Assembly: GCF_009650435.1 (NCBI RefSeq)
Contig: NZ_VVIP01000059.1
Coordinates: forward strand, 186,001 to 250,000
Direction: 5' to 3'
DNA: 64,000 nucleotides
Source of the DNA: Foetidibacter luteolus
GTDB lineage: Bacteria; Bacteroidota; Bacteroidia; Chitinophagales; Chitinophagaceae
This document shows, in pieces, positions 49,569 to 59,084 of the stretch. Position 1 is the first letter of the stretch; every line of letters starts with the position of its first letter. Both the position numbers and the translations under genes were made by a program. The notes beneath the pieces were generated by a model. It ran no database searches. It saw only the letters and a program-made list of their open reading frames with translations, and was not told where the DNA came from.

Positions 49569-51209
49569 TTAATTGCTATCCAATTGTAATACTACTTTGC
49601 CTGCCTGCGGGCTTAACCGCCAGGCGGTGCCCTGCGGTTGTGAAAATGCACCGTTGGCGGCTTTAAAATGGTAAGGCATTTGCTCAAAGCTGCAATCTAC
49701 TGTTTGGGTATTTATTTTTTGAAAGGGTAACTGTACACCGGATGCCGTTGTAAGGTCAATGAACCAGTTAATGTTTTGTTTGCTTACAAATTGAATATTG
49801 GCCTGGCCTTCGCTGCATGTTATTTCAACATGCCCGGCCACGTTTGTTAACGGCCAGCTAATATGCAGCAGGCTATCGCCTTTTGATGAAAAAACCGCTT
49901 TACCGCCTTGCAGCAATAATTCTTTTCCGTTTACAAGTGCTTTAAACCTTGCACCTGCCAGCAGGCCTGGCTTGCTCCACAAATAACCATCCACTACGGG
50001 CAGCGTAAAAAAACTGCATTCGTTACTGGTAGCTACCTGCGTTTCATATATAGAGGGCATTTTTTCGTTGAACAGGTGCAGGTCGCGAATGCGTAATGTG
50101 CCATCTTCCCACACCAGGTTGATGCGGTAAAACCGGCTGTTGAACCATGCTGTTTGCCTGTTGCTGCCATTGATATCGCGGGCAACAGTAAAAGAAGTGG
50201 GTGGCGTTACCTTGTATTTGTTGGTAAACCAGCGGCCGGATGCTTCCAGTGTTTCTACGGTTATCTTCTTTTCATCCCGCAGGCGGGCAATAAGCGGCAG
50301 TTGCAGTTGAAAACCTTTTTGCATGGCATTCCAGGTAAAAGAATTTTCCTGCCCGGCCTGTGTATAGTTAAAGCCTACGGAAGGGTCATCTGTAAAAGTC
50401 TGAAAGAACCATTGCACCCATGCCGAATCGCCGCCGCCAAATTTGTAAACGGGCTCTAATGTAACCACCCCTTGTATGGAAGTGCCCAGGCCGTTATCGT
50501 ACTGGCGCACAGGATCGCTGCCCAGCATGCGGAATACCGGCACGGGTACCTGGCTGGCAGCATTTTGCGCAGGCATGTAAGAGTTGATTTTGCTGGGGTA
50601 ATAAGCCTGGTTCCAGTAGCCGCCCCAAAGGGTATAGCCATCGGTGCCATACTGGTCTTTGCAGTTGGCGGAAGCCACAATATGGTACTTCTCGTACATG
50701 TAGTTAAGGCTGTAGGCATCTATAAACCAGGATGCGACTGATTTAGGATAATAGCCAAATACGTTATGAAAGTCTGCCATGTACACGTCAATCAGTTTTT
50801 TACGTTCTTCCTGTGTATAGCCGGTAGAGAAGCCTATATTGGCATGCCAATCCCACGGGTAACGGCCCCGCCAGGGCAGGCCCGCTTTTTCAACAAGAGG
50901 CTGCGGCAACTCCCACCAGGCGCCAATTTCAAACTGGTCTTTCGGCAGGCTTTTCAGCAGTTTCTGGTAGCGGGCATCCATTAATGCATCGTATTGCAGT
51001 AAAAAGCTGCCACCCAGTTGGTATTGCTTCATCATGTTCACCTGTTGTACTACCGTTTGGTAAAGAACATCCTGTGTAATGGCGGCGTCCCTCGGTTCCA
51101 GCAGGCGTATAAAGTTTACGATGTTCACAATTTTAGGCGCCTGTTGCGCATGCGCAGAGAGTAATAAAAAAGCAAGCAATGTGGTGATAATGTACCTGGC
51201 AGGTTGCAT
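49569..51209 (-). CDS. exported DUF3863/DUF3864-like protein (deacetylase/glycosidase-like fold)
   Basis: A 546-aa protein with a signal peptide (residues 1-21, ending AHAQ). The first ~320 residues look like a TIM-barrel/polysaccharide-deacetylase-like domain (IVNFIRLLEPRD; FEIGAWWELPQPLVEKAGLP, W; DWHANIGFSTGYTQEERKKL; SVASWFIDAYSLNYMYEKYH). The C-terminal ~200 residues form beta-sandwich-like domains. The combination matches the paired DUF3863/DUF3864 proteins of Bacteroidota, which have structures but no assigned activity. It likely acts on glycans in the periplasm. Confidence 0.65.
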   Translation of the reverse strand: MQPARYIITTLLAFLLLSAHAQQAPKIVNIVNFIRLLEPRDAAITQDVLYQTVVQQVNMMKQYQLGGSFLLQYDALMDARYQKLLKSLPKDQFEIGAWWELPQPLVEKAGLPWRGRYPWDWHANIGFSTGYTQEERKKLIDVYMADFHNVFGYYPKSVASWFIDAYSLNYMYEKYHIVASANCKDQYGTDGYTLWGGYWNQAYYPSKINSYMPAQNAASQVPVPVFRMLGSDPVRQYDNGLGTSIQGVVTLEPVYKFGGGDSAWVQWFFQTFTDDPSVGFNYTQAGQENSFTWNAMQKGFQLQLPLIARLRDEKKITVETLEASGRWFTNKYKVTPPTSFTVARDINGSNRQTAWFNSRFYRINLVWEDGTLRIRDLHLFNEKMPSIYETQVATSNECSFFTLPVVDGYLWSKPGLLAGARFKALVNGKELLLQGGKAVFSSKGDSLLHISWPLTNVAGHVEITCSEGQANIQFVSKQNINWFIDLTTASGVQLPFQKINTQTVDCSFEQMPYHFKAANGAFSQPQGTAWRLSPQAGKVVLQLDSN

Positions 51210-51295
51210 GGTGTTTATTTAAGGCGGCAAAATAATGAAGAAGCGATGAACAACTGTTATGTTCTGGTAGCGGGTGGCTTGTGAGGAGCCGTGGA

Positions 51296-51334
51296 TTGCC
51301 ACGGAAACAAGGAAGGTGATTGCTGCGCAATTAA
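51296..51334 (+). repeat. partial family B repeat
   Basis: Only the first end is present: ATTGCCACGGAAACAAGG and GATTGCTGCGCAATTA. Confidence 0.6.
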
Positions 51335-51466
51335 AAGAAAAGAGACAAAAGAGGCATGCAGGGGAAAAGGCTTAAGTTGGGCCGGCGTGCCGCATTTCAA
51401 TACTTTATGCGGTGCGAATATTTGCATGTAACACCTGCAGCAAACTAATATTAGCTAATTTCAAAT

Positions 51467-52219
51467 ATGGATTTCAGCACAACAGTACTGTTGTTTTTTT
51501 TGCTTGCTTTTGCCAGTGAGGTAATAGGTACAATCAGTGGTTTCGGTTCGTCGGTATTTTTTGTACCGCTGGCAGGTATGCTGTTCGATTTTCAAACCAC
51601 ACTGGCGCTTACAGGCATCCTGCATATTTTCAGCACTTCTGCCCAGGTACTGCTTTTTCGAAAAAGCATCAACTGGAAGTTAACGTTGCTGATTGGCATA
51701 CCCAGTGTTGTAATGGTTATGTGCGGTGCATACCTCAACAATAAAATAAGCCTTAAATATGCGGAGTTGGCTATGGGTATTTTTCTTATTGCCTTTGCCG
51801 TCAGTTTTTTGTTCAATAAAAATTTAAAGCTACAGCCTTCTGCCTTTAATGCGGTAACCGGTGGCGCTGTTGCAGGTTTTTTGGCCGGGCTTATAGGGAC
51901 CGGCGGCGCCATCCGGGGCGCAACGCTGGCCGCATTCGACCTTCCGAAAAATGCTTTTGTGGCCACCTCTGCAGGTATTGATTTTGCGGTTGACCTTTCA
52001 CGCACGGTAATCTACCTTGCAAACGGTTATTTGCGCAAAGAATACTTTTGGTTTATTCCGGTATTAATGGTGCTGGCTTATGCAGGCGCATGGACGGGCA
52101 AGAAAATTCTTAATAAAATGCCCCAGGAAATTTTTAAGAAAGTCGTACTATCTCTTATTCTTTCTGTTGGCATTTTAATGGTATATGGTTTTATCTCCGG
52201 CAGTAATATTATACGGTAG
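51467..52219 (+). CDS. sulfite exporter TauE/SafE-family membrane permease
   Basis: A 250-aa protein with about eight transmembrane helices and the two internally repeated halves of TauE/SafE. The first half is LLFFLLAFASEVIGTISGFG with the following GSSVFFVPLAGMLFDFQTTL; the second is GGAVAGFLAGLIGTGGAIRG, with the GGxxxG helix start. Members move sulfite, organosulfonates or related anions across the inner membrane. It is a single gene with no sulfur genes nearby. A near -7 box AATATTTG lies at 51417-51424. Confidence 0.9.
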   Translation: MDFSTTVLLFFLLAFASEVIGTISGFGSSVFFVPLAGMLFDFQTTLALTGILHIFSTSAQVLLFRKSINWKLTLLIGIPSVVMVMCGAYLNNKISLKYAELAMGIFLIAFAVSFLFNKNLKLQPSAFNAVTGGAVAGFLAGLIGTGGAIRGATLAAFDLPKNAFVATSAGIDFAVDLSRTVIYLANGYLRKEYFWFIPVLMVLAYAGAWTGKKILNKMPQEIFKKVVLSLILSVGILMVYGFISGSNIIR

Positions 52220-52572
52220 GTTTAAATTATTCCAAAAGCTTAGGGTTATAACAACGCAAACAGTTTTACCGGCATTGCTCTCTTTTAAAGACTTCGCGAA
52301 AGTGAAAACAAATTTTATGGTACGGGCTTCAAAACATGCATGAGGCATCGTTGTGTCACTCACTTGTACGCCATCGCTATAAGCGGCTACAAATTACATA
52401 TCCCTATACGTCAGACTGTGAAAAAACTAAAACGAAGACGCTTAGAATCGTTTATATGAAATGTACTTCCATCAGGTACCCGAATATTTCAGCTTCAAAA
52501 GATAGTTTTTTCACAAACTGCCGTTCGCGGTGCTGTTTTATTCAACGAAAAAAGGAACACTATGAAACTAAT
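52220..52572. other. intergenic with degenerate repeat
   Basis: A degenerate family-B copy at ~52317-52372 (GGGCTTCAAAACATGCATGA, GGCATCGTTGTGTCACTCAC, TTGTACG) has lost the core palindrome. No gene seen. Confidence 0.5.
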
Positions 52573-53067
52573 TTACTTTCTGTATTCCCTTGACATTAGC
52601 CAAAGTAATTGACTGTCTGTGTCTGGCACTTTTAGGCCACGAATTGAACTTATATTTTCAATACTGGCCTTTGCCTTAAATTTATATTTTAGTAAGACAG
52701 ATGCCGCAATAATAGAAGAACGACCAATCCCCATTCGGCAATGAATAACTATAGATTGACCCTCGTCTATTTTCTTGGTTAAAGCTTCTATAAGTTTATT
52801 TGTGTCACTATTTTGTTTTGGAATATCTCTGTCCGGAATGGGAAAGTTGATGTAAGTGATATTTTTTGATTTGCAGATATCTTCTTCATGGTTAAGTTCA
52901 AGGTCGTAAATCTCATTTTTCTCAAGTAGGGAAACCACAACTCCTACCTTATTCTTTTTTAAGTTACTTATCTCGTCTTCAAGCCAATCGCCACCACGAG
53001 GTCTTGCCATAATGCCAATTTTTGCAGAATTCTCAAACCGGTGTATCCAATAAATCTTTGTAGGCAT
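52573..53067 (-). CDS. dual-specificity protein phosphatase
   Basis: A 164-aa protein of the cysteine-based phosphatase fold. The P-loop HCRMGIGRSS (HCx5R) is near residue 111. The general-acid Asp is probably in NFPIPDRDIP (~75-84), and the early strand reads VGVVVSLLEKNEIYDLELNH. It is single-domain and cytoplasmic, similar to bacterial DSP/tyrosine phosphatases, sometimes annotated as protein-tyrosine phosphatase family. The substrate is unknown. It is followed upstream by a DHFR-like gene on the same strand with a 76-bp gap. Confidence 0.88.
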   Translation of the reverse strand: MPTKIYWIHRFENSAKIGIMARPRGGDWLEDEISNLKKNKVGVVVSLLEKNEIYDLELNHEEDICKSKNITYINFPIPDRDIPKQNSDTNKLIEALTKKIDEGQSIVIHCRMGIGRSSIIAASVLLKYKFKAKASIENISSIRGLKVPDTDSQLLWLMSREYRK

Positions 53068-53143
53068 TAAGCGTTATTTGTATTGTTGAAAGAAATGAAA
53101 TTGGTACGCAGCACGATAATCTGCTTAATATGACGTTAACGGT

Positions 53144-53704
53144 TCATAGTTTGTTGTCTTGGTCTTTTTCGTAGTAAAGTATTATTGCACCAGACTTAAA
53201 CGACTTTGTTTTTATGAGTTTGAGACTAATCCTGTCATTGATATCCTTAAACAAGGGCAACCCTTTTCCTAGTATAACCGGGTGAATGCAGAGCTGGTAT
53301 TCGTCAATTAAGCCTGGCGGCGTTAAGGATGCAATTAACCCTGGGCTGCCAACAAAAATGTCTTTGCCTGGTTGCTGCCTGAGTGCTGAAATCACTTCTT
53401 CCATAGGTTGACTGGCCAGTTTTGCACTGTGCCAGTCTACAGTTTTAAGCGTTTGCGAAAAGACTATTTTCTCAACTTTGTCTATCGCCTTTGCAAAGTC
53501 GTCCATTGATTTTTCACCTGAAGGTTTTTCTATCAACGTTCGCCAATATTCCATAAGCTGGTATGTTATCCTGCCATATAGCACAGTGCCTGCGTTATTC
53601 AGCAGGTCAGTGTAATGCTGATGTATTTCCTCATCAGGAGTTATTGCTGTATGGTCGCAAAAACCATCAAGTGTCATATTGATTGTTGCAATAAGCTTTC
53701 TCAT
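53144..53704 (-). CDS. dihydrofolate reductase-family (RibD C-terminal-like) protein
   Basis: The protein is 186 aa from ATG 53704 (MRKLIATINMTLDGFCDHTA); the frame opens 21 codons further but without protein-like sequence. It has the RibD_C/DHFR fold: strand 1 with TLDGF, NADPH-binding TVLYGRITYQLMEYW, and VGSPGLIASLTPPGLIDEYQ, then HPVILGKGLPLF. These stand-alone yyaP-like reductases are common in Bacteroidota and have poorly defined substrates. Confidence 0.88.
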   Translation of the reverse strand: MRKLIATINMTLDGFCDHTAITPDEEIHQHYTDLLNNAGTVLYGRITYQLMEYWRTLIEKPSGEKSMDDFAKAIDKVEKIVFSQTLKTVDWHSAKLASQPMEEVISALRQQPGKDIFVGSPGLIASLTPPGLIDEYQLCIHPVILGKGLPLFKDINDRISLKLIKTKSFKSGAIILYYEKDQDNKL

Positions 53705-53830
53705 ATTTTTTCGGTTGCCAGGCCTTTGATTACTTGCCGTATGTTGCATTGTACTGAAAGCTGGCACATAAATTTATGCTGCCGGGCGTTACCGGCCAAT
53801 GCTTGCGCCTGTTGACAGAACAAAGCAGCC

Positions 53831-53920
53831 CTACCAGGGTCTGAAAAGCCGCCCATTGAACCAACCGACAAACGGATTGCGACGCAACGAAGATGCCATA
53901 AAATACCGGACGCTGGTATC
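53831..53920 (-). repeat. dispersed intergenic repeat, family A (copy 3)
   Basis: Minus orientation: GATACCAGCGTCCGGTATTT, TATGGCATCTTCG, core at 53878-53887, GGGCGGCTTTTCAGACCCTG. Confidence 0.85.
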
Positions 53921-53983
53921 TAAAAAATCCGGGTTTATCCGCTAAGCACACTATCAGCTATGATAGCCGCATTAAAAGCTGTA

Positions 53984-54742
53984 TTAGTAGGTATAAGTAC
54001 GTTTCCCTGCATCTCCATTGTCTAACGAAATGGTTTCAACAGTAAGCCTGTTTTGGTTATCAAACGCGTAGGTGTGGGTGGCTACGTGGGTTTCGCCACT
54101 CTCGGATTGAGTGGTTTTTACCGGCAGGTGTTTATTCTGATAAAAGTACAACAGGCCTCTGTTAAGTACATTTTTCAGCGACGTATCATACTCATAAGTG
54201 GTTTCTGTAGATTGCCCTTTTATGGATGTATAGTTTCCATTGCTGTCGTAAGTGTAATAGCTTCTATCGGTTTCAACGGCCCCGCCTGTTGTTGTATAAG
54301 AGAACTCGTAAACGGCGGAAAGCCGGCCCAGCGGATCATGATGATATTTTTCTGTGATGGTATCGCCTTCGTCATTGTATTGAAATGTGCTGTCCACCAG
54401 TTGCCAGGTTTTATTAATAAAGAAATTTTCATGAATCACAACGCTGCCGCCATTGTAAATGTCCATGGTGAAAGTGCTGTCTGTAGGGTACTGGTAAATA
54501 AACTTGTCTCCTGCGTTGGTTGTTGAAATCATGGAAGTAACCCGCCCGTGTGTATCGTAACTTAGTTGTAAAGTAACAGATGAGTTACCCGCCGATGAAG
54601 AAGTTATTTCTTCCGTATATGTTTTTGGCAGGTTAGAGGTATCTACCTGGCCCGGGATAGTGGTGTCATCAATTCCTTTCTGGCAGGAACAGAATAGAAG
54701 CATAGTAACAACAAGGGCCTGAATTACGGATAAGTATTTCAT
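53984..54742 (-). CDS. predicted lipoprotein with YD/RHS-like repeats
   Basis: A 252-aa protein with a lipoprotein signal (LLFCSC, lipidated Cys at ~20). The mature chain consists of short strand pairs with YD-repeat flavour (LSYDTHGRVTSMISTTNAGD; YDSNGNYTSI; HHDPLGRLSAVYEFSY; FDNQNRLTVETI). Such small repeat lipoproteins in Bacteroidota are surface or periplasmic proteins of unknown function. No polymorphic-toxin C-terminus is present, as the chain ends RTYTY. Confidence 0.75.
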   Translation of the reverse strand: MKYLSVIQALVVTMLLFCSCQKGIDDTTIPGQVDTSNLPKTYTEEITSSSAGNSSVTLQLSYDTHGRVTSMISTTNAGDKFIYQYPTDSTFTMDIYNGGSVVIHENFFINKTWQLVDSTFQYNDEGDTITEKYHHDPLGRLSAVYEFSYTTTGGAVETDRSYYTYDSNGNYTSIKGQSTETTYEYDTSLKNVLNRGLLYFYQNKHLPVKTTQSESGETHVATHTYAFDNQNRLTVETISLDNGDAGKRTYTY

Positions 54743-54987
54743 AAATAACTGTTTCGCGGTGAGGGATAGAGTTTTAAGATGATTGGTGTTAATCTTTATA
54801 CAACTGCGAAGATATACCCTGCAGCGTTATACAAATTTGCCGGAAAGCCGGCAACCCATATTTAAGCGGCTATTAATAAATATTTAATGGCGGTGGGTTA
54901 TCTGCTTGCCTGGAACGTATTTTTTTCTCCTTTGCAGTTCGTTATTCAACTGGTAGCGGAAGCATGGCCGGTACTTTATGTTGCCGC

Positions 54988-55512
54988 TTAATCTGCCAGT
55001 AAAGACCGCAGGCCGGAAAGTTGGAATTCGAGGGTTTCTTTGTGCAGTTTCAGTTTTTGCTGCATGCCAGGGCTGTTTTCAACCAGTTTTTGCAACATGT
55101 CAGCCTCCGTTACCTGTAGCCACAATTTATCATATTCCCCCTGCTCACCCGGCACCAGGCTTTGTAATAATGCAGGTATGGCCTGCAGCACCTGCATGGC
55201 TTTGCTGTATTTTTTCTGCATCCGCTCAATTTTGCGGGCTGTTTTAATAAGTTGGTAGGTTAGCTCATCAACCTCCTGCTGCAGTGCTTTCTTTTCTTTA
55301 ACGGAAATTTCCTGTAGCTGTTGCTGCGCACTGGCAGTAAGTGTTCCGTCATTTTTTGCGAGGGCGGTTTCCAGGCGGGCCAGTTTTTGCATCGCTTCCC
55401 TGGGTAAAAAGCGGCCGCCGGTTTCGTACATGGCAATTTTGCCGTGGCTAACCAGCAGGTATTGGGCCAGTTGCCGTTGGGTAAGCGGGTTTCTTTCACG
55501 ATTTCTTTTCAT
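54988..55512 (-). CDS. XRE-type helix-turn-helix regulator with coiled-coil C-terminus
   Basis: The protein is 174 aa from ATG 55512 (MKRNRERNPLTQRQLAQYLL); the frame to 55548 adds 12 residues with poor context. The N-terminal ~45 residues are a helix-turn-helix (TQRQLAQYLLVSHGKIAMYE). The remaining 120 residues are almost wholly helical, Gln/Lys/Leu-rich coiled coil (VDELTYQLIKTARKIERMQK). The promoter region contains nested inverted repeats with four TAGCAA half-sites, so autoregulation is likely. No cofactor domain is visible. The neighbouring lipoprotein gene downstream on the same strand may be a target. Confidence 0.75.
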   Translation of the reverse strand: MKRNRERNPLTQRQLAQYLLVSHGKIAMYETGGRFLPREAMQKLARLETALAKNDGTLTASAQQQLQEISVKEKKALQQEVDELTYQLIKTARKIERMQKKYSKAMQVLQAIPALLQSLVPGEQGEYDKLWLQVTEADMLQKLVENSPGMQQKLKLHKETLEFQLSGLRSLLAD

Positions 55513-55540
55513 AACGGTACGATTGTGCTTTGCGGATTTT

Positions 55541-55588
55541 GTTAGCAATTTTACTGTAGCAAATTTTTGCTACCAAAAAATTGCTAAC
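55541..55588. promoter_or_regulatory. nested inverted repeats upstream of the XRE regulator
   Basis: Outer arms GTTAGCAATTTT (55541-55552) / AAAATTGCTAAC (55577-55588) enclose inner arms GTAGCAAA (55556-55563) / TTTGCTAC (55566-55573). All four contain TAGCAA or its complement. It starts 28 bp upstream of the ATG. Confidence 0.8.
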
Positions 55589-55739
55589 AAATTACTTTTA
55601 AAGAAACTCTTTAATACGTGGTTTAAAGAACGCAACCGGCTGGCCAGCTTGCAACAAAGTGAGAGGTTATGGCTGGTACTTTTTTATTAAATTGTTAGTG
55701 GGTTTGTTGTATGCAAACTGAAAATTAAGGGCTTAAGGT

Positions 55740-56183
55740 ATGCGTGTAAAATTCAGCATCTTGTTTACTCTTCTTTTTTTAATAAAGGGGTACGGGTTGT
55801 ATAAAAACCCGGTTACGCTTCCAAAATTTCATTGTGCCAAAGAATTGGATAGCCTTACAAATAGATGGGTTTACACAACTGCTGATACCGCGCCGAAAAA
55901 TATAGGAGGGCCGGAAGCATTTGCAAAGCTGTTGAGAAATATGGCTGCTGAAACAGATTCCGCTGATCTGCATATTACAAGTGTGGAAATAGCTTTTATT
56001 GTGGATACGGCTGGTAATATTTATGGCGGACGGATTGTTGATGACAAGACAAAAAACCAAAAAACAAGCTTAGCGTTACTTAAAGCCATGAGTTTGATAA
56101 AGTGGCAACCGGCCATTTGCAACGGGAAAAAAGTTGCCATGCTGCACAGGAAAAAAATCCGTATCGAAATTGAGGAGTTTTAA
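55740..56183 (+). CDS. exported TonB C-terminal-like small protein
   Basis: A 147-aa protein with an N-terminal signal (MRVKFSILFTLLFLIKGYGL). Residues ~55-147 resemble a TonB C-terminal domain: IGGPEAFAKLLRN, ITSVEIAFIVDTAGNIYGGR, IKWQPAICNGKKV. There is no anchoring helix beyond the signal, so it is probably free in the periplasm. It is divergent from the XRE regulator and followed by 330 bp before the ABC permease. Function unknown. Confidence 0.65.
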   Translation: MRVKFSILFTLLFLIKGYGLYKNPVTLPKFHCAKELDSLTNRWVYTTADTAPKNIGGPEAFAKLLRNMAAETDSADLHITSVEIAFIVDTAGNIYGGRIVDDKTKNQKTSLALLKAMSLIKWQPAICNGKKVAMLHRKKIRIEIEEF

Positions 56184-56511
56184 ATTTTGCTTTGCGTTGA
56201 CAAAGCTGCCGGGAGTTGTACCAAAATCACTCAGTTCATTGTATCATAAGCGAACATTTCGCATTTGACTGTCGTTCCAACTCATATAAAATCAATTGTT
56301 TATAGCTTGGCATGTTTTTGATGGAAATTCTTAAGTGCTGCATTTTTCTAACAGGTTTCATGAAGTAAGTAATACATAGGTTTGTATTCTGCGCCATGAA
56401 AGCGTTGATGGTCGCCGTTAAAATACAAGATCAATGAATAAAAGTTAGAAAAGTTTATTAAGCATAAGAAGCGTATAAAAAAATTGGTTATACAAAACCC
56501 CTGATAATACC
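56184..56511. other. intergenic, nothing recognised
   Basis: About 330 bp of AT-rich sequence before the permease gene. It contains no member of the repeat families found elsewhere and no coding frame. Confidence 0.5.
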
Positions 56512-58866
56512 ATGCTCAGAAATTACCTCAAAATTGCCTGGCGCAGCCTCTTGAAAGATAAACAGTTTACTGTACTGAACATTCTGGGATTGTCTGCCGG
56601 CCTGGCCTGCTCCTTACTTATTTTTTTATGGGTAGATGATGAACTGAGTGTTGACAGGTTCTTTGCCAATGATGAGCGCCTGTACCGGCTGATGGAAATT
56701 GTAAACAATAGTGGGCAAACATCCCTTAACGAGGAATCATCGGGAAGATTAAGTGAAGCCGTTAAACAAAGTCTTCCGGAAGTGGAATACGCTGCTGCAA
56801 TTGCTCCCGCCCGCTGGTTTGCACAGAATACGCTTTCAGTAAAAGACAAGCATATCAAAGCGGGTGGCCAATACGCAGAAAAAGACTTCTTCAATATTTT
56901 TTCGTTTGAATTACCTGAGGGCGACAGAAGCCGTGTGCTTGAAAGCAAAAGCAGTATCGTAGTTTCTGACGAGTTAGCCATTAAACTGTTTGGAACTACG
57001 ACAGGCATTATAGGCAAGCCTGTAGAATTTGACCATGATACTACCTTTTATGTATCAGGTATATTCAAAAAATTGCCTTCTAATTCTACCCAGCAATTTG
57101 ATTTTGTGCTTTCGTTTGAATATTTCAAATCTGTTAAAGACTGGGTAGCGCATTGGAATGGCTCAGGCCCACAGAATTTTGTGCTGTTGAAAAAGGGCAC
57201 AGATATTACGGCGTTCAATAACAAAGTAAGAAATGTAATCACTGCCAATACGGGCGACACTACCAGGAAGGTTATTGCCACAAGATTTTCGGATGGTTAC
57301 CTCTACAACCAACATGATGACAATTCGCGGGCAGGCGGAAGGATTGAGTATGTCAACCTGTTTTCGGCACTGGCTGTTTTTATACTGCTGATAGCCTGTA
57401 TTAATTTCATGAACCTATCCACCGCGAAGGCTGCCCGCAGGTTAAAAGAAATAGGCATAAAAAAAGTTGTGGGTGCCAGGCGCAGCCAGTTAATATTCCA
57501 GTTTCTTACAGAATCGTTCCTGTTAACAGTTTTTGCTATGGTTATTGCCGGGTTGCTTGCTGCGGTCTTGCTGACAGATTTTAATCAACTCACCGGTAAA
57601 TCAATCGAATTGAGTTTTACCTGGAAAATTGTTGCTGCAGTTGTGGGCATCGCCATTATCACTGGCTTTCTTGCCGGCAGTTACCCGGCGTTATACATTT
57701 CCGGCTTTAAACCCCTGGCCATACTAAAAGGTAAGTTGAAAACTTCCACTGCCGAACTGCTATCCAGGAAAGGCCTGGTGGTTTTCCAGTTTACCCTGTC
57801 AACCATACTAATCATAGCCGTGATGGTAATTTACCAGCAGGTGCAATTCATTAAAAGTGCAAATCTTGGTTACAATAAAGAAGATATTGTCCGCTTTGCT
57901 TCCGAGGGGGCGATACAGACCAACCAGGAAGCTTTCCTTTCTGAAATGCGCCAGATTCCAGGTGTGGTAAATGCGGGTTATACGTTCCATAGCATTGTTG
58001 GCAGAAAGTATAGCGATTTGCTTGACTGGCAGGGGAAAGATCCTAACAGGCACCAGTACTTCGAGGTATTTGGCGTCAGTCACAACTTTGTTGAAACGAT
58101 GGATATGCAGATGAAAGCGGGCAGGGGTTTTTCAACAAATTTCAGCATGGATTCGCTCAACATCATCATCAACGAAGCGGCTGCTAAAGTGTTAGGCCTA
58201 AAAGAACCCGTTGGGGCCATTGTACGTTTCCACGGCTCTGACAGGCGCATTATCGGCGTGGTAAGAGATTTTCATTTTGAATCTATGCATGAAGCCATAA
58301 AACCTGCTTTTATGCACCTGCAAAAAGGAGAAGGCAGTATTGTAGCCCGTATCAAACAGGAAAATCAAAGGCTTACCCTTACAGCCATTGAAAACCTTTA
58401 TAAAAGATATAATCCCGGGTTTCCGTTTACCTTCAACTTCCTTAATGAGGCCTACCAAAAACAGTATGCTACAGAAACACGTACAGCATCCCTGTCTGGT
58501 TATTTTGCAGGCCTGGCAATTATTATTTCCTGTCTGGGCTTGTTCGGGCTGGCAGCATTTACTGCACAGAAAAGACAGAAAGAGATCGGTATCAGAAAAG
58601 TAATTGGTGCATCTATTGCTGGCATTATTGCTATGCTGTCTAAAGATTTTCTGAAACTGGTTGGTATTGCCCTGTTAATCGCATTCCCAATTTCATGGTG
58701 GATGATGAGTAGCTGGTTACAGAGTTATACTTACAGGATCAGCCTGTCACCAATGCTATTTTTGATGGTAGCAATGTTGGTATTAGCCATTACATTCCTC
58801 GTCATCGGCTTTCAAACAATCAAAGCAGCTATTGCAAGTCCCGTAAAATCGTTGAGAACAGAATAA
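56512..58866 (+). CDS. ABC transporter permease, MacB/FtsX type
   Basis: A 784-aa protein with the same layout as the 27.65-kb permease: an N-terminal helix (VLNILGLSAGLACSLLIFLW, residues ~22-42), a MacB-type periplasmic domain, a first FtsX block (~280-420, with AARRLKEIGIKKVVGARRSQ), a second periplasmic domain and a final FtsX block (~660-780, with QKEIGIRKVIGASIAGIIAM). It ends in AIASPVKSLRTE, very like IANPTKSLRSE of the other copy. No ATPase partner is adjacent. A distant paralogue of the 27.65-kb gene. Confidence 0.9.
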   Translation: MLRNYLKIAWRSLLKDKQFTVLNILGLSAGLACSLLIFLWVDDELSVDRFFANDERLYRLMEIVNNSGQTSLNEESSGRLSEAVKQSLPEVEYAAAIAPARWFAQNTLSVKDKHIKAGGQYAEKDFFNIFSFELPEGDRSRVLESKSSIVVSDELAIKLFGTTTGIIGKPVEFDHDTTFYVSGIFKKLPSNSTQQFDFVLSFEYFKSVKDWVAHWNGSGPQNFVLLKKGTDITAFNNKVRNVITANTGDTTRKVIATRFSDGYLYNQHDDNSRAGGRIEYVNLFSALAVFILLIACINFMNLSTAKAARRLKEIGIKKVVGARRSQLIFQFLTESFLLTVFAMVIAGLLAAVLLTDFNQLTGKSIELSFTWKIVAAVVGIAIITGFLAGSYPALYISGFKPLAILKGKLKTSTAELLSRKGLVVFQFTLSTILIIAVMVIYQQVQFIKSANLGYNKEDIVRFASEGAIQTNQEAFLSEMRQIPGVVNAGYTFHSIVGRKYSDLLDWQGKDPNRHQYFEVFGVSHNFVETMDMQMKAGRGFSTNFSMDSLNIIINEAAAKVLGLKEPVGAIVRFHGSDRRIIGVVRDFHFESMHEAIKPAFMHLQKGEGSIVARIKQENQRLTLTAIENLYKRYNPGFPFTFNFLNEAYQKQYATETRTASLSGYFAGLAIIISCLGLFGLAAFTAQKRQKEIGIRKVIGASIAGIIAMLSKDFLKLVGIALLIAFPISWWMMSSWLQSYTYRISLSPMLFLMVAMLVLAITFLVIGFQTIKAAIASPVKSLRTE

Positions 58867-59084
58867 CGGATAGATGGCCGGGAAACTATATGGGAATTAA
58901 GATGGCATTAATGGCGGCAGGCTTGGTTGAAGATACGTCCGTTCAATTCAGCATTGCCTTTTCCATCTTTCAAAAAGAGTCAATTGGCGCTGTCCCAGTC
59001 AGTTAGCCTGATATGTTGTTGATGCTTGGTAAGAAGAGGATTTATCCCTCGCAATGCTGGTGTAAAACCGATGCAGGGCGGTAG

